This document shows positions 12,481 through 26,110 of a DNA stretch of 64,000 bases, one piece after another; within the stretch, counting starts at the first letter, position 1, and each line of letters opens with the position of its first letter. Below the pieces are notes generated by a model. That model saw nothing but the letters and a program-made list of their open reading frames with translations. It ran no database searches and had not been told where the DNA came from. This DNA is from Massariosphaeria phaeospora (lineage: Eukaryota; Ascomycota; Dothideomycetes; Pleosporales). A program made the position numbers and the translations under genes. Where the stretch lies: the NCBI GenBank assembly GCA_011032825.1, contig JAADJZ010000001.1, positions 1,674,001-1,738,000 on the forward strand, written 5' to 3'.

Positions 12481-14032
12481 ATGCCTTCGGAAGTTAGGGC
12501 CTGCAGAATCTTCGCCTCTGGGAGCCAGCTAGACTTGCGGCGTGCCGGGCTGTTTTCCATCAGCCCTGCGAGGGCGCGCGCCATGGAAGACTGGTGGCGA
12601 CTGGAGGCACGATGGCGCTGGCCAGAGGGCAACGGCCGGCCACCATCGGGTTCGCTGCGGCGCCGACGGCGGGCTGGTGTGCAGCTGGAGGTGGTGTCGA
12701 CACGGGTTGTGGAGGGGCTGGTGCAGTGGACGCAGAGTGGCGGGGAATCGGGGCAGGCTGTGGGCAGATGCCAATCGTGCAGCACCGTCGACAGGGCCCG
12801 TGATACGCCGCACGCCGCCGCAGGGCGCACGCTCTTCGTCGTGGGCCTGGGCTTGGGCTTGGATGCGTCGGTTTAGATGAAGGAATAACGGTCGCCGTGA
12901 CACAGCAGCGAGCCGGGGCATTCCGCCTGCGCCTGTCAGTCCATCGGCGCCCCGGCTGCGAGCGCGCGAGAAAGGAGGGCCATGCGTCCAGGGCGCTGCA
13001 GACGCTGCAGCTAGCCGTGGGCTCGTGCGGTCGAGGTACATCTCCCGCCGCAACACGTACAACTTCGAGCCGGCGGGGGCAGCAGGGCGGGCGCGCCATG
13101 GGTTAGTGAAGACGGGGTGAGGTGTGGTGAGTGGTGGCATGGTGGCATCAGGAGAGCAACGAGCGCGGCAGTTTGGCACTTGACGAGTTCCAGTGGCCAG
13201 CGGCACGAGAGGAAGCAGCGCGCAGACTCGCGCCGAGTACCTGAAGTCGCTGGCGGTACAGTGCAAGGCCGCTGGTGTTCGCGCACGTACGCGGTCGCGC
13301 AGGCTGGCGCTTGGTCTGGCGGCCGTGGTGCCGTCGAGGGCTGGTGCTGCTGGTGCCGCTGGCGGGGATCGGGGTCGTCGACATGGTGGGGTCGTTCCAG
13401 TCGTCCCAGTCGTCCCTGCCCGTTGCCAGAGCCATATGGACGTCCCCTCCTGCTCTCTGGAAGCCGTCCCCGGAGAGGAACGCTTTTGCATGCTTCCAAG
13501 CTTCCCAGCCAGCCAGTCTTAGTTCCTCCTCCAAGGCCTACTCTGCTCTCATCTCCTCCCCCCCAGGTCCCGTTGGAGTCCGATATTGCAGCTGCCTTCT
13601 GCCCGACTGCACGTCAACTCTGCGCCGTGCTGCTCCCGAGTCCCGCCTGCCATAAATATAAAATCTCGCGCCCCTCCCCCCTCCACCCTCTCCACCACCC
13701 CAGAGTCCGGATGCTCCACCACCACTCTTGCGCCATCTTGTCCAGCTCGCACTTGCCTCGCTAGCCTGTCCTTCCCGCTGTCTAGCATCGGCTTCTCTAC
13801 GGCCTTCTAGCCGAGTACATACACCCCCTCCACCCTCCTGCTGCCCTGCCATGCTAACCGTCGACCAGTGTGACAGGCTCGCCGTCTTGTTCTTCTCCCT
13901 CTCCTGGCCCGCTGCCCACTCTTGCGTCGGCTATTCTCATCAATAACTCATTGACTCGGCCCACTCTCGCTAATTCCATCTCGCGCCGATCAATACTATC
14001 ATCCACTATCGGGCCGATCCAACCCTATCAAT
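12481..14032 (+). promoter_or_regulatory. Probable promoter and long leader of the SPT23/MGA2-type gene
   Basis: GC content rises here, and the + strand becomes strongly C/T-rich between about 13500 and 13800, a pattern common just upstream of fungal transcription starts. ORFs on both strands are Pro/Arg/Ala-rich shadows. The 60 bases before the ATG at 14033 contain several CATC/CAAT-like leader motifs. I cannot place the transcription start; a long 5' leader, possibly with introns, is likely. Confidence 0.4.
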
Positions 14033-15775
14033 ATGAACTCTAACATCGACGGCAGCTTTCTGGGCAATGTCGATCCTTCCCAGCTCCAGGATCAGGATCA
14101 GGATTTGCTAGCCAGATTTGAATTTGGTACTAATTTGTCTCTCTTCGACACGCCTTTTACCAACTACACAGACTATCTGGATGCGGCAGTGAACCAGATA
14201 CCGTGGCAGCCATTAACTGGCTACGCCCATGCTCTGCCACTAGTCAACAACTTCACCCCGCCTCGGTCGCCGCAGTTGTCCAACACCCCATCCCCTTCTA
14301 CCGACATCATCTTCAGCAGTGCCAATTCCCCTGGCGATGTGGCGGCCAAGTTCAGCCACTCCGACTCTCCGGTGACCACCATCGGCGACTCCATCCAGGA
14401 TTCCAAACCCACATCTTATGACGACTCAGACGAAGATCTTCAGTCCGCTTCAGATGATGACTCGGACCATGGTTCTTCTCGGGGTGTGACTCCTGAAGTC
14501 GACCTTGCCTGGCCGCCCGTCAACCCACCCCAAGTCTATGTGCATACGAACAAAACGAAGACCCGCGCTGAAACCCAGATGAAGGTCACGTTGATCCTAG
14601 ACCCGCTCGATTCTCGAATTGGACACATCCAATTTCCCAGGACGAAGCTTGCCAAAGCCAAACAGATGGCTACTCGAGAAGAGGAGAAGAAGGTCAAGAA
14701 CGAGGGCAATATACTACGCATGGAAATGGTGCTAGTATGTGCTACTGCAATACAACAGCCGGAGGACCGCCACCGGGCACTGCGACGTGCTGCAGGAGTG
14801 GAGCCCATTCCCCGACGCTGCCCCGAGGTTACGCTGTCAGACATGGAGAAAACAGATCCTGCGCGGCCTCAGAATGGCGGGGAAGTTGTCATCTGTGCCA
14901 ACTGCAAGGAGCGTGAGCGCAAACGCAATGATCGTAAAAAGAAGCGGACAGATGATGAGGAGGAATGGGACGGTTATGGCGATCATCGCATCATCATGAT
15001 CAACGAGAAGCAGTACAAGGAGTTTAAGCCTGTTGAGACGAGCGATCTGAAGCTGTCCCCGCAAGCCAAGCAAGTCGATTTCGCCATGCGCATCGCCTGC
15101 TATTGCCGGCATCAGGAAGACAAATCTCCTGTCGGCTACCGAGTCATCTTTACTTTCAAGGATTCAGCTGGCCAGCTGGTCGCGCAGTGTGTATCGGACA
15201 CTTTACAGGTCACTGACGACCACAAGAACAAGGAGGGCCCCGAGAGACCACGTCCTCTTACTATTCCTCCTCAGCCCCAGCAGGATTTCTTGCCGATGCA
15301 GTATGCTCCCTATACATATGGCATGGGCGGACAATACCCCGTCGCCTTTAACGCCACTTCACAACCGGCTTCGCCATTGATGCCAGCTTTTCAATCTCCC
15401 ATCTCACCGATGCAAGGTCAATTTTCACCCGTGGGGACGCCGTCCTTTGTACCGGTCAATCGACCCAGCTTCTCAGGTGCTGTCACAGCCCCCATTATAC
15501 CCCAATACGTTGGACACCAGCAACCCTTCAGCATACCTATGACTAGTCCAACGAGCCAAGTCGCACAGGGAACTCAATATATTCCCCGTGTGCACTCCAT
15601 GTCCAGTTTCAACTTCACTGCTCCGATGTCCTATGCGATGTCGGACCCCGTCTACCATTCGGAGCCAGCATCAGCAAGTGGTACACCCTACAACCTGTCG
15701 CGGCCAGCCTCGCCACAATGGGAGCAGAACGTGAAGAAGAAACCTATGCTTGGATATGGCTCGGGATTCTACTAG
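14033..15775 (+). CDS. SPT23/MGA2-type DNA-binding domain transcription factor, short form
   Basis: Intronless ORF of 580 residues. Residues about 1-175 are acidic and Ser/Asp-rich, like an activation region. Residues about 180-395 match the Rel-like DNA-binding region of yeast Mga2/Spt23: AETQMKVTLILDP, the FPRTKLAKAKQ segment, the cysteine motif ICANCKERERKRNDRKKK, then MRIACYCRHQEDK and VGYRVIFTFKD ending in QVTDDHKNKE. The remainder is Pro/Ser/Gln/Tyr-rich and disordered. The ankyrin repeats and C-terminal membrane anchor of true Mga2/Spt23 are missing, so this is not an ER-tethered lipid sensor but probably a soluble nuclear factor. Targets are unknown. The TIG/IPT part is not obvious. 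The start is the first ATG after a C/T-rich leader. Confidence 0.8.
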   Translation: MNSNIDGSFLGNVDPSQLQDQDQDLLARFEFGTNLSLFDTPFTNYTDYLDAAVNQIPWQPLTGYAHALPLVNNFTPPRSPQLSNTPSPSTDIIFSSANSPGDVAAKFSHSDSPVTTIGDSIQDSKPTSYDDSDEDLQSASDDDSDHGSSRGVTPEVDLAWPPVNPPQVYVHTNKTKTRAETQMKVTLILDPLDSRIGHIQFPRTKLAKAKQMATREEEKKVKNEGNILRMEMVLVCATAIQQPEDRHRALRRAAGVEPIPRRCPEVTLSDMEKTDPARPQNGGEVVICANCKERERKRNDRKKKRTDDEEEWDGYGDHRIIMINEKQYKEFKPVETSDLKLSPQAKQVDFAMRIACYCRHQEDKSPVGYRVIFTFKDSAGQLVAQCVSDTLQVTDDHKNKEGPERPRPLTIPPQPQQDFLPMQYAPYTYGMGGQYPVAFNATSQPASPLMPAFQSPISPMQGQFSPVGTPSFVPVNRPSFSGAVTAPIIPQYVGHQQPFSIPMTSPTSQVAQGTQYIPRVHSMSSFNFTAPMSYAMSDPVYHSEPASASGTPYNLSRPASPQWEQNVKKKPMLGYGSGFY

Positions 15776-17451
15776 GAGTGGCGCTGGCGTCACATCTGAC
15801 ACATGACTTCATGTTCTCATGGACACGTTTTCCTGGTCGTCCACACACCGCCACTAACCAGAAGATTGGCTGTCACTGGAATCATTTAGCAAGGCGTTCC
15901 GGCTGGGTAGGTTCAACAGTATTCTAAAACTCGCGCTGAGACTCGCATTAAAAGTCGTCTTCTCCTTTAGACATCGGCTTCTACTCCTCGAGCCAGCAAT
16001 GGCTACATGGAGAATTCATAAGCACACATCACATAACAAAATTACGCATCATCCGACCACCCAGTATCCATCTTGCTGCTTTCCCCCCGAACAGCCACAG
16101 GAGACTTCGGGTCCAGCTTTGAATCCACCCATCTCCATCTCCTTTCCGGCTCGGCTCCCGCGGCTCCCCAGCTAGCAAGCTGCCCTGATCTTTCTGTACT
16201 TGATTTTTTCATAATGCACTACATGTTGTAATATCCCCCTTGCTGTCGCACTCGACACATCTCCCGTTAGGCGTCCGGCGAGAACGAGACCAATCTTGTA
16301 ATTACTCAAAAAAATAATGCCGCTGTTGGGCGCCAGATAACCAACCTCTCTGCCGTTAAATGAAACACCTTCTGCAACTAACTTTGTGGGCCTGACTGCA
16401 GGGCAACGCGGGATCGATATTACGATAGGCTTGCGCTGTTTCTAAGGAACCGAACCGGACTGGAGTACCGTACGTACATTGCAATCTGAGGGCGGTGCGA
16501 GATTTCGGCATTCGTCCGATTCGATCCGGTACGGTGATCCGCGGGGTTTTATCACTTGCATGTGCAGTATCTTATCTGGTACCGGCAACGCCTGGGCATA
16601 CAGTATACATCTAGATAGATGGGGTTTACATACCGGTGCTATCTACCTGCCTTAGCTACCTTGTAACTAACACGTGTAGCCGCAAGTCGATGGCGCAGAT
16701 TCAGCAAGCAAGTCGTCTCGAACCTTGCTCGTCCCTTTCCTACAGCATCCGAACCCAATTCCTCCTTCCTACTCCACCCGTTGCGTTCCGTGCACGCCAC
16801 CGCCGCCACCACCACCACCCGTTGTTGGACTCAGACACCCCTGCCCTCCTCATACTCCTACTTTCCCCTCACATCCACAGTGCCACCAACCGCCCATTCC
16901 CCCACATCAACCACAACAACCCCCAAGCCTCGCATCCATCCCTCCCTCCCTCCATCCTTCCGTCGTTCCCGCCCGCCCCCGCGTCTAAATCCCCTTCTTC
17001 TAATCTCTTTCTCTTTCAGAGAGTGATTATTGGCGGGGGGCTTGGCTTGAGCGCGCATCCCACGCCGCAATACAATATCGAGCTTTACATGCTTGCATGG
17101 GCGTAATATAAGTGCTTGCATGGCGCATGGCGGTATGCAGGTGCGTGCGGACGACAGGACAATTTATCGAGATGGGGTGCGGTTCACCGGTTGACGTTGG
17201 GCTGGGATGGGATGGGATGGGGGCGCGGGTGGGTGAGTAGGAAGGGAGATTGGGAGGCCGAATTGAGGGTAAAATAGTAGGTGCTGATCATTTCTATATT
17301 CGTTTTCCTACGGTAGACACCGGCGCGCAACGTCGTTTACAAGCAAGCCAAACTCCCCTCCATGCAAAACAGCGTTACAAACGATACACAAACCAACAAT
17401 CGCACCCAAATATTCCAAACGCCTCCCAGCCCAGCCCAGCCCCGTCCTCAC
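15776..17451. other. Intergenic region between convergent genes
   Basis: Lies between the 3' ends of the transcription factor (+) and ClpX (-). The part at 16700-17000 is C-rich with CCA and CCT runs and yields long but compositionally biased ORFs of no recognisable family. No gene is supported. Confidence 0.5.
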
Positions 17452-19452
17452 TCACTGCCCCCCAACGCCAACCTTGCGATACTCCTCGAAACTCGCCGTC
17501 TTCCCGCTGGGATCCTCTTTCCGCCGCAGCTCCTCCTCCCACTGCTCTTCTTCCTGGTGCAGCGTGTGCTGGAAGGCATGGCTCTGGCCGCGCGCAAAGT
17601 ACAGCGGCGCGCAGGAGAGCTGCGCGACGGACTGTGTGATGAGGACGTGTTTGGTGGCGGTGCCTGGGATGCGGGTTAGCGACGATGATAGTACGGAGTA
17701 CATTGACTCTATTGCATCTCATGCTCGTGATCATGTCATGCCATGGCGGGTTGGATGTTTGGCACGTACCTGGCGTCTCGTACTTGGCCGTGAGCAGCAG
17801 GCCCTCGACCACAGTGCGCAGAGCGCGCGCGCCTGTCCCCGTCGCCGCAGCGCGTTTAGCGATTTCCCGCAGCGCGCCCGTGGTGAAGCGCAGCTCGATG
17901 CCGTCGAGCTGGAAGAGCTGTTCTTGCTGCTTGACGAGGCTGTTGCGCGGCTCGGTGAGGACGCGCACGAGGGCGTCTTCGTCGAGCGCAGACACGGCGC
18001 ATGTGATGGGTATGCGGCCCACGAGCTCGGGGATCATGCCGTACTTCTGCAAGTCGGAGGGAGTGACGAGGTCGAGGATGTTGTTCATCTGCGGCGCGGG
18101 CTTTGAGGGTTGGGGCGCGAAGGCGTGGGCTGGGGCAGCGGCCGCGGCCGCGGGGGCTCGGAAGAAGGGGAGGTGCTTCTTGAAGAGCTCGTCTTCGCCT
18201 TTGAGCATCGTTTCGTGGGTTCCAGATGCTGTGTTTGCGGCACGGACAGGGGCGCCGAAACCGATGCTGCCTTTGGAGACGCGGTCGAGGATGATTTTGT
18301 TGAGGCCGCCAAAGGCGCCGGTGCAGATGAAGAGGATGTTGTCGGTTCGGATGTTGTAAACTTCGCCCTTTCCACTGGGGGTGTTGGAAGAGTTGGAGCC
18401 TGAATTGGAGCTTCTAGACGTATCTAGTGGGTTGTTGGAGGAGAAACCGCTGGCATGTCCTCCGCTGCCCCCAGAACTTTTTCCTTTTTCAGGCTTTGAT
18501 TGTACCTGGACCGTACTGCCCTCGATAATCTTCAGCAGTGCCTGTTGTACACCCTCTCCACTGACGTCTTTGCCGTGTGATACCCTTGCCGTTGCTATCT
18601 TATCAATCTCGTCTAGGTAGATGATGCCGTGCTCTGCAGCATCAACATCGTAGTTGGCAGCCGACAGAAGCCGCTGGACGCATACTTCGGCATCTTCTCC
18701 TATATAGCCGGCCTGCGTGAAAGGTGTACAATCAGACATGCTGAACGTAACATCGAGTACCCGCGCTAGGCTACGTGCCATGAGGGTCTTGCCCACTCCC
18801 GTAGGCCCGAGCATAAGCACATTCGACTTCTCGATTTGAAGAGGGCTGTCATCTAGTAGCTGGGATTGCGAGCCTTCTGGAGGCAGTTCAGACACGGGTG
18901 GTTCGGGTAGGTGTTGAGGATGGTAGGCTCTCACGGTAGGCTGCTGTCCGGGGTACTCGTCTGCGAGACTCAGTCCTGTTCATCTTCCGGGAAAGCAGCT
19001 GGAGGGTAGGTAGACTGTATATGAAAGCTAAAGCTACCTTCTACAGGATGCCGCTGCCCCATGGCCTTCCGCTGTGCCTGTGCCTCGAGCTCCGCTTCCT
19101 CCTTCTCCTGCCGCTGGAGCTCCCGTATCCTCTTGTAGTGGTTGTGCACGGCGACACTGAGCACGATCTTGGCGCGCTCTTGACCGACAACAAACTGATC
19201 CAGGTGCTGTCTCAGCGCCATGGGCGTGATTCGCGGAGCGCCCACATTGCTCGCCCCGCCCAATGGCCCACTTGTCGACTGGCCGGCTTCATAAATGGAG
19301 GTGAAGCCCTGGCCGCCAAAGTCCGAGCGATTGTATTGGCCCGAGGCTTGCGGCGCTGTTGTGGCGAATGCGCGGCGGCCGATGCTGGCGAGCGCGAGGT
19401 ACGAGGCCCGGGCCTGTGGAGAGACAGTGAGGACGAGCGTTGGCGCAGTCAT
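17452..19452 (-). CDS. MCX1: Mitochondrial ClpX, AAA+ unfoldase of Clp protease
   Basis: Exons (minus strand) 19452-19038, 18960-17770 and 17663-17452 give 605 residues. Introns are 77 and 106 nt. The N-terminus is basic with Ser/Ala (RRAFATTAP), consistent with a mitochondrial presequence. Walker A GPTGVGKT is at 190-197, the pore loop GYIGED near 223, Walker [10 protein letters not shown] near 251-259, and sensor/arginine-finger regions follow (PELVGRIPI). The C-terminal exon contains the ClpX end VLITQSVAQ and PLYFARGQ. An [10 protein letters not shown] segment near 371-373 carries the IGF loop that docks on ClpP. There is no cysteine zinc-binding domain, as in other fungal mitochondrial forms. 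Two inserts, Gly/Ser/Asn-rich (about 298-335) and Ala/Pro-rich, are likely disordered. It diverges from the branching enzyme gene 579 bases away. Confidence 0.92.
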
Positions 19453-20031
19453 GGTGGACTAGAGGACCTGGAGAAGATTCTACATAACGAGGGCTGGTCG
19501 TGCAGAAGAGTGGCCGCGGTCTCACGAGCGATCTATCCGATGGTTGATGCCTCCGCAGCCGCACCCCAGTCGCGCTTGGCGGGGAGCGGGGCAGCTTCCG
19601 GCGATCGTTCGATAAGACGCGTAGACTCTAGAGTATGGCCACAGCAATCGCAGCTCACAATCAGTTGCTCAACTGCCTGTGAGAACATCCAACCTGGAAA
19701 GCCGGAAGTAGACTATCTTCACCCTGCGTCGTGTCGTATCGCGCAGCATGCCGTGGCGTGGCGTTGAGGCTGGACGCGATGCCGTTTGCTGCTCCGGCGC
19801 TATGACGTTGGCGGGCTTCTCGGCATGGGGTAGATTTGTTGTTGAGACCCTTCAGCTCAAAGCAATTGGGCTATGTAGCCCCGCAGTCAACTGGTCTCAT
19901 TTCGCCCGTCTGAGCTGCTGGCGCGCTGTCTTGCATAAAATTGTGCCTTTGCATCCATCTGCTGTGCCTCCTACTTGCCCTGAGAGCAAACTTGAAGCTG
20001 TGACCCAGCTCCGTACCTCCCCTCACACACC
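19453..20031. promoter_or_regulatory. Divergent promoter region of ClpX and branching enzyme
   Basis: Shared 579-base interval between the start codons of two head-to-head genes. The ORFs inside it are shadows. No clear TATA box or operator could be assigned. Confidence 0.5.
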
Positions 20032-22439
20032 ATGGCTCTCAACAACGCGTCGGGCAATAGCATCACCGACAGCCCAGCGGGCGGTGTTGCCAATGACGGC
20101 ACTGGTATGTCGCGTTCTGATGGTAGGAAGCCCCGTTGGCTGACGTATCTCTCGCAGGCATCGTCCAGCTCGATTCGTACCTCTCCCCCTTCAAAGACGC
20201 GCTCCGCAGCCGCTATACCAAGGCACAGCAGTGGCTGAAGACAATCAACGACACAGAAGGCGGTCTGGAAAAGTTCTCGAGGGTAGACACCCAGATATAT
20301 GTGGTGTGAAAGCCCTTTGCTAATGGCTGGAAGGGGTACGAGAAGTTTGGCTTCATCGTCAAGGACAACGGTGATGTTGAGTATCGCGAGTGGGCTCCGA
20401 ACGCTCTTCGGGCATACCTCATTGGCGATTTCAACAACTGGAACCGGGATGCGACCCCTATGACGAAGAACAACTTTGGCGTCTTTGAGGTGACAGTGCC
20501 AGCGCAAGACGGCAAGCCAGCGATACCCCATGATTCAAAACTGAAGGTGTGTACTCTCTATTAAACAATAGGATCCCGACGCTGACAAAATATCGCCAGG
20601 TCTCCTTCGTTGTTCCGAACGATCACGCACGCCAGGAACGCATCCCTGCCTGGATCACCCGAGTGACTCAAGATCTCAATGTCTCCCCCGTTTATGATGC
20701 GCGGTTCTGGAACCCTCCGAAAGAGGGCAAGTACGTCTTCAAGAACAAACGGCCGCCGAAGCCTCAGAGCGTCCGGATATATGAGGCGCATGTCGGTATC
20801 TCGTCCCCGGAACCCAAGGTGGCTACGTACAAAGAGTTCACTCAGAATGTGCTTCCACGAATCAAGCATTTGGGCTACAACGTGATTCAGTTGATGGCAA
20901 TCATGGAGCATGCGTACTATGCAAGCTTCGGATACCAGATCAACAGCTTCTTTGCGGCGAGCAGTCGGTATGGCTTCCCTGACGATTTGAAGGAACTCAT
21001 CGATACTGCTCACGGGCTGGGCATCACAGTTCTGTTGGATGTTGTCCACAGCCATGCATCGAAGAACGTCCTCGATGGACTAAACATGTTCGATGGCAGT
21101 GACCATCAATACTTCCATGAGGGTGCAAAGGGTAGACATGAGCTTTGGGACAGCAGGTTATTCAACTACGGGAATCACGAAGTGTTGCGATTCCTGCTTA
21201 GTAACCTCCGGTTCTGGATGGAGGAATACCAATTCGACGGTTTCCGGTTTGACGGCGTGACCAGCATGCTATACACTAATCATGGCATTGGAACGTATGT
21301 AAAACCATCCACAAATCTTTTCAAGCTAGAAGCTAACACGGCTTAGCGGATTCTCTGGAGGATATCATGAATATTTTGGCCCAGGAGTCGAGGAAGAGGG
21401 CGTGGTGTATCTCATAGTGGCTAATGAGCTCCTTCATACTCTATATCCCGACGTCATTACCATCGCAGAAGACGTATCCGGCATGCCGGGCCTCTGCATA
21501 TCCCTCTCATTAGGTGGTATCGGGTTCGATTATCGACTAGCTATGGCGGTTCCCGATCTGTTTATCAAGTGGCTGAAGGAGAAAGAGGATATTGATTGGG
21601 ACATGGGGAGTTTGGTGTTCACTCTCACAAATCGTCGCCATGGAGAGAAGACTATCGCTTATGCCGAGAGCCACGATCAAGCGTATGTGGATCATTGCGA
21701 CAAGAGTTCTTTTCACTGACACAAATGACAGTCTCGTTGGCGACAAAACCCTCCTCTTCTGGCTCTGCGACGCCGAGATGTACACCAATATGTCGATTTT
21801 GTCAGAACTGACGCCGGTCATTGCCAGAGGGCTTTCTCTCCACAAGATGATCCGTCTTATCACCCACGGTCTCGGAGGCGAAGGATATCTGAACTTCGAA
21901 GGAAATGAGTTTGGTCATCCTGAGTGGCTGGATTTCCCTCGTGAAGGCAACAACAACAGTTTCCATTACGCTCGACGACAATTCAATTTGATCGACGACG
22001 AGAGGCTTCGATATAAATTCCTGAATGAGTTTGACAGTAAGATGCAGTGGACGGAGGAGAAGTACGGCTGGCTGCACTTACCCCAGGCCTACATCAGTCT
22101 CAAGCACGAGGGAGACAAGATGATTGTGTTTGAACGAGGGGGCCTCTTGTGGATCTTCAACTTCCACCCTCAAAGTAGCTTCACAGACTACCGAGTTGGT
22201 GTTGAACAGGAAGGCACCTACAGGATCGTCATCAGCACAGACAGCACAGCCTTTGGCGGGCAAGGGCATGTTGACGAGAGCACGCGGTTCTTTACGACAC
22301 CGTTCGCATGGAATGAGAGGAAGAACTTCCTGCAAGTCTATATCCCATCTCGAAGCGCTATTGTAAGTTTGCATCCACTTGACATACTTGAACACTTACT
22401 AATCGCTTGCAGGTGCTGGCCTTGGAAAATACCCTGTAA
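20032..22439 (+). CDS. GLC3: 1,4-alpha-glucan (glycogen) branching enzyme
   Basis: Seven exons: 20032-20104, 20158-20282, 20334-20546, 20600-21294, 21347-21682, 21732-22362 and 22413-22439, totalling 699 residues, the usual length for eukaryotic branching enzyme (GH13). It makes alpha-1,6 branches in glycogen in the cytosol. The CBM48-type N-terminal block has [14 protein letters not shown] and [10 protein letters not shown]. The GH13 catalytic sites are visible: [22 protein letters not shown] with the nucleophilic Asp, [10 protein letters not shown] with the acid/base Glu, and YAESHDQA. The all-beta C-terminal region ends in [19 protein letters not shown]. The last exon codes for only eight residues plus stop, and all six introns are 49-53 nt. 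Confidence 0.95.
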
Positions 22440-23239
22440 GGTATGTAGATATGAGAGGATCTAATGACTTTGTTTACGTCTCGTGTATTCCAAGCTGCTT
22501 AAGAGGAGCATAGCGTCAAGACGATACGCGAAGGCTGCCTACTTTTGCATGTGTGATTAGAATTGGACATAGCCCACTCGTAGGCGGGTGTAATTAATTC
22601 ATTACTCAATAGCTCTGATGGTTTCGCACGTTGTCATTGTATATTTAGTGCTGCTGGGAGCATGAGAGTGAATTCATATCACGCACAAGACAGCAAAACC
22701 CGTAGGCCGTGTTGCCGTAAGTGATGTCTCCGCAAAAGCCGAGGTCCCGACAAAAATACCTCGATCTAGGCAATCCTCTTGACAGTGTAGGAATTTCTGG
22801 CAACAGGCAGATAGTTGGACTTTGCCCTTACAAAGTACTGCTGTATCTAGTACACTATGTAATGTCTGATTAGGGTATGGTCATCCGGGTTCGCATCGGA
22901 AACGAGGTATGCCAGGAGGATGCGATTCGCTGTATGCAAAGCGCCGTGGTACCAGCTCTGCGCTGTAGAGACATTACCCAGTATGCTGGATACAGCAGGG
23001 CTTTGCAGAGATGAAGGCAGAGTATCAAGCTACTGCTAAAATGCTGTATACTGTCAAGAGGATCGTCCAAATTCAGCGGGGGTTGGAGTTCGGGTTGTCC
23101 ACACAAACGCGCTAGGCTGAGCCGGGCCAAGCGCCGAGCATTCGCCGGCTTGAAGTCTTCCAATTCTTCCCAGCGAAGCTTCCGTCTCCCATCTCTCCAC
23201 TCCCACCACCCACCTCACCCGTCTCTCACATCGATCACA
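22440..23239. other. Intergenic region, 3' of GLC3 and promoter of ATP2
   Basis: 800 bases between two + strand genes. The middle carries an inverted pair of repeat units (separate entry). The last 170 bases before the ATP2 ATG are C/T-rich, with CCACCCACC runs, and presumably hold the core promoter and leader. Confidence 0.5.
22761..23070. repeat. Inverted pair of a dispersed repeat unit (MITE-like remnant)
   Basis: A forward unit at about 22761-22865 and a reverse unit at about 22971-23070 face each other across a 105-base spacer. Shared blocks, read in the reverse orientation, are ACATTAC, then GATACAGCAG, then CTGTCAAGAGGAT. Similarity between the arms is roughly 70 percent by eye. Other units of the same family occur near 25.6-26.1 kb, 46.8 kb and at the right edge. 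The layout resembles a degenerate terminal-inverted-repeat element, but no target duplication is clear. Confidence 0.6.
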
Positions 23240-25297
<2,058 letters not shown>

Positions 25298-25545
25298 ATG
25301 CGTCAGCGTGGTGGGCATACCCGAGAGTCAGCCATTGTGTCGAAGACATTCGCCAGTAGCCTCCCAACTTGTACAAAACTCGATGCCTAAAATTTATGGG
25401 ACCCGGGAGACATACTAGCTGGCGGGTACTTGGAGGGACATGGCTTCCTGTAATCTTATTCAATCTTGCATGCAAAGATCCCGTTTTCTTGTCGTTTACC
25501 TAGTTCCAACCCTTGCAGCGTCTGGCCAAACAGATTTCTTTGCTC

Positions 25546-26110
25546 TTACATATCGTGGAGAGTTCAACATGTAATCGTGGAAGTGTCTCACCCCCCTATC
25601 CGATTTTATCGCTGATAGACATAGATTTAGGCAATCCTCTTGACAGTAGAGGCGTTTCTAGCAATATCCAAATAGGCTGCCTTTGTCTTTACAGAGCTCT
25701 ACTGTATCCTGTATACTAGGTAATTTATGTCTAACCTAACAGATCTCCCTGCATCTTACATATTGTGGAGAGTCGAGAGTTCGGCATGTAATCGCGTAAA
25801 CGTTACCCCCTTGGCCGAATTTATCGCTGATGAACGCAGATCTAGGCTATCCTCTTGACAGCATATGATTTTCTAGCTATATACAGATAATACGCCTTTG
25901 TCTTTACAGAGCTCTGCTGTATCCTGCATACTAGGTAATGCCTTATCAAGAGTCTAGCATGTTATCGCGCAAATGTAACCCCCTAGTAGCTAAATCTATC
26001 GCTAATAAACGCAGATGTAGGCCATCCTCTTGACGGCATATAATTTTCTAGCTATATACAGATAACACGCCTGTGTTAACAAAGCCCTGCTGTATCCCGT
26101 ATACTAGGTA
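25546..26110 (+). repeat. Degenerate tandem array of the dispersed repeat, about 2.7 units
   Basis: Units begin at about 25546 and 25754 (both CTTACATAT.GTGGAGAG), with a truncated third from about 25949. Each continues through GCATGTAATCG, TTATCGCTGAT, then the family core AATCCTCTTGACAG or its variants, TTTACAGAGCTCT and CTGTATCCTG. Spacing is about 208 then 175-180 bases. Divergence between units is substantial, so the array is old. All three point forward, opposite to the right arm in the ATP2 promoter. Confidence 0.7.

Noticed and set aside
12529..13491. 320-codon minus-strand ORF in GC-rich DNA
   Set aside because: Pro/Ala/Arg-rich in several overlapping frames at once, a sign of base composition and not coding, and it occupies a probable promoter.
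16636..17106. 156-codon + strand ORF
   Set aside because: His/Pro/Ser-rich product of CCA and CCT runs; in a convergent intergenic region.
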